A stretch of DNA of 64,000 nucleotides from a bacterium (GTDB lineage: Bacteria > Bacillota > Bacilli > Lactobacillales > Streptococcaceae), in assembly GCA_905221105.1 (NCBI GenBank), contig CAJNBW010000003.1, forward strand, positions 119,745 to 183,744. Reading direction: 5' to 3'. The position numbers and the translations under genes are program-made. Shown here in pieces: positions 63,928 to 64,000 of this stretch (its first letter is position 1; each line of letters opens with the position of its first letter). The notes beneath the pieces were generated by a model. It did no database searches and was not told where the DNA came from. It saw only the letters and a list, made by a program, of their open reading frames with translations.

Positions 63928-64000
63928 GCTAAGCGACTTCCATATCTCACAGGGGGCAACCCCCAACTACTTCCGGCGTTCTAGGGCTTAACTTCTGTGT
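63928..64000 (-). rRNA. rrf: 5S rRNA, 3' part (cut by window edge)
   Basis: The minus strand reads ACACAGAAGTTAAGCCCTAG...GGAAGTCGCTTAGC, the 3' two thirds of a streptococcal 5S rRNA. The 5' part, and presumably 23S and 16S, lie beyond the window. Confidence 0.92.

Overview
The window looks like chromosome from a mitis-group Streptococcus (S. pneumoniae / S. mitis / S. oralis relatives). The grounds are a low-GC Firmicute gene set, a pneumococcal-type BOX repeat, a sus sucrose locus, a czcD/sczA pair, a fused choline-type ProWX transporter, a competence prepilin peptidase, and the first two steps of the unusual AATGal-type teichoic acid pathway. Species and strain cannot be fixed from sequence reading alone. 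No homology search was run, so family names rest on motifs and gene order.

Layout. 0-3.4 kb: thioredoxin, then a preQ1-controlled queC-queD-queE-queF operon ending in a BOX repeat. 3.4-14.4 kb: aquaporin, a DUF2785 protein, a small membrane protein, pepF, rsmE and prmA; then an AT-rich three-gene block (8.8-12.1 kb: DUF262 protein, AAA ATPase, unknown protein) wedged between prmA and a DUF3013 gene; then rarA, 6S RNA and tRNA-Lys. 14.5-17.9 kb: an Rrf2 repressor with two matching operators and a three-gene redox/hydrolase operon. 17.9-23.9 kb: sus operon (sucrose ABC importer, GH32 hydrolase, LacI repressor). 24-33.5 kb: acetyltransferase, prepilin peptidase, full trpEGDCFBA operon, a second stand-alone trpB, and two T-box leaders. 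33.5-40.3 kb: teichoic-acid initiation pair, heterodimeric ABC exporter and DUF421/DUF3290 pair.

40.4-50.5 kb: exoA, a glyoxalase-like gene, guanine riboswitch with xpt-pbuX, thioesterase, galT, an inserted HAD phosphatase gene, galK, galR, and the zinc exporter czcD with its regulator sczA. 50.6-54.8 kb is a decayed accessory junction: a truncated pnuC, remnants of a lactococcal-plasmid-like orfX-hsdS pair (hsdS with an amber codon), then a complete GC-richer ECF vitamin-type transporter (A-A-T-S) behind a structured, uncharacterised leader. 54.9-60.9 kb: proWX/proV, a tandem SnoaL-fold protein, a MarR regulator, an O-antigen-ligase-family protein and birA. 61-62.4 kb: an ISL3/IS1167-like element whose transposase has lost its catalytic end, next to the tail of another copy. 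62.4-64 kb: seventeen tRNA genes and the 3' part of a 5S rRNA, all on the minus strand, i.e. the tail of an rRNA operon.

Best candidates for something new: (1) the DUF262 / AAA-DUF3696 / unknown three-gene block, which has the look of an anti-phage system; (2) the foreign ECF transporter of unknown substrate with a two-helix leader RNA and a palindrome around its -10 box; (3) the stand-alone trpB with its own T-box and the cluster of perfect hairpins downstream of it.
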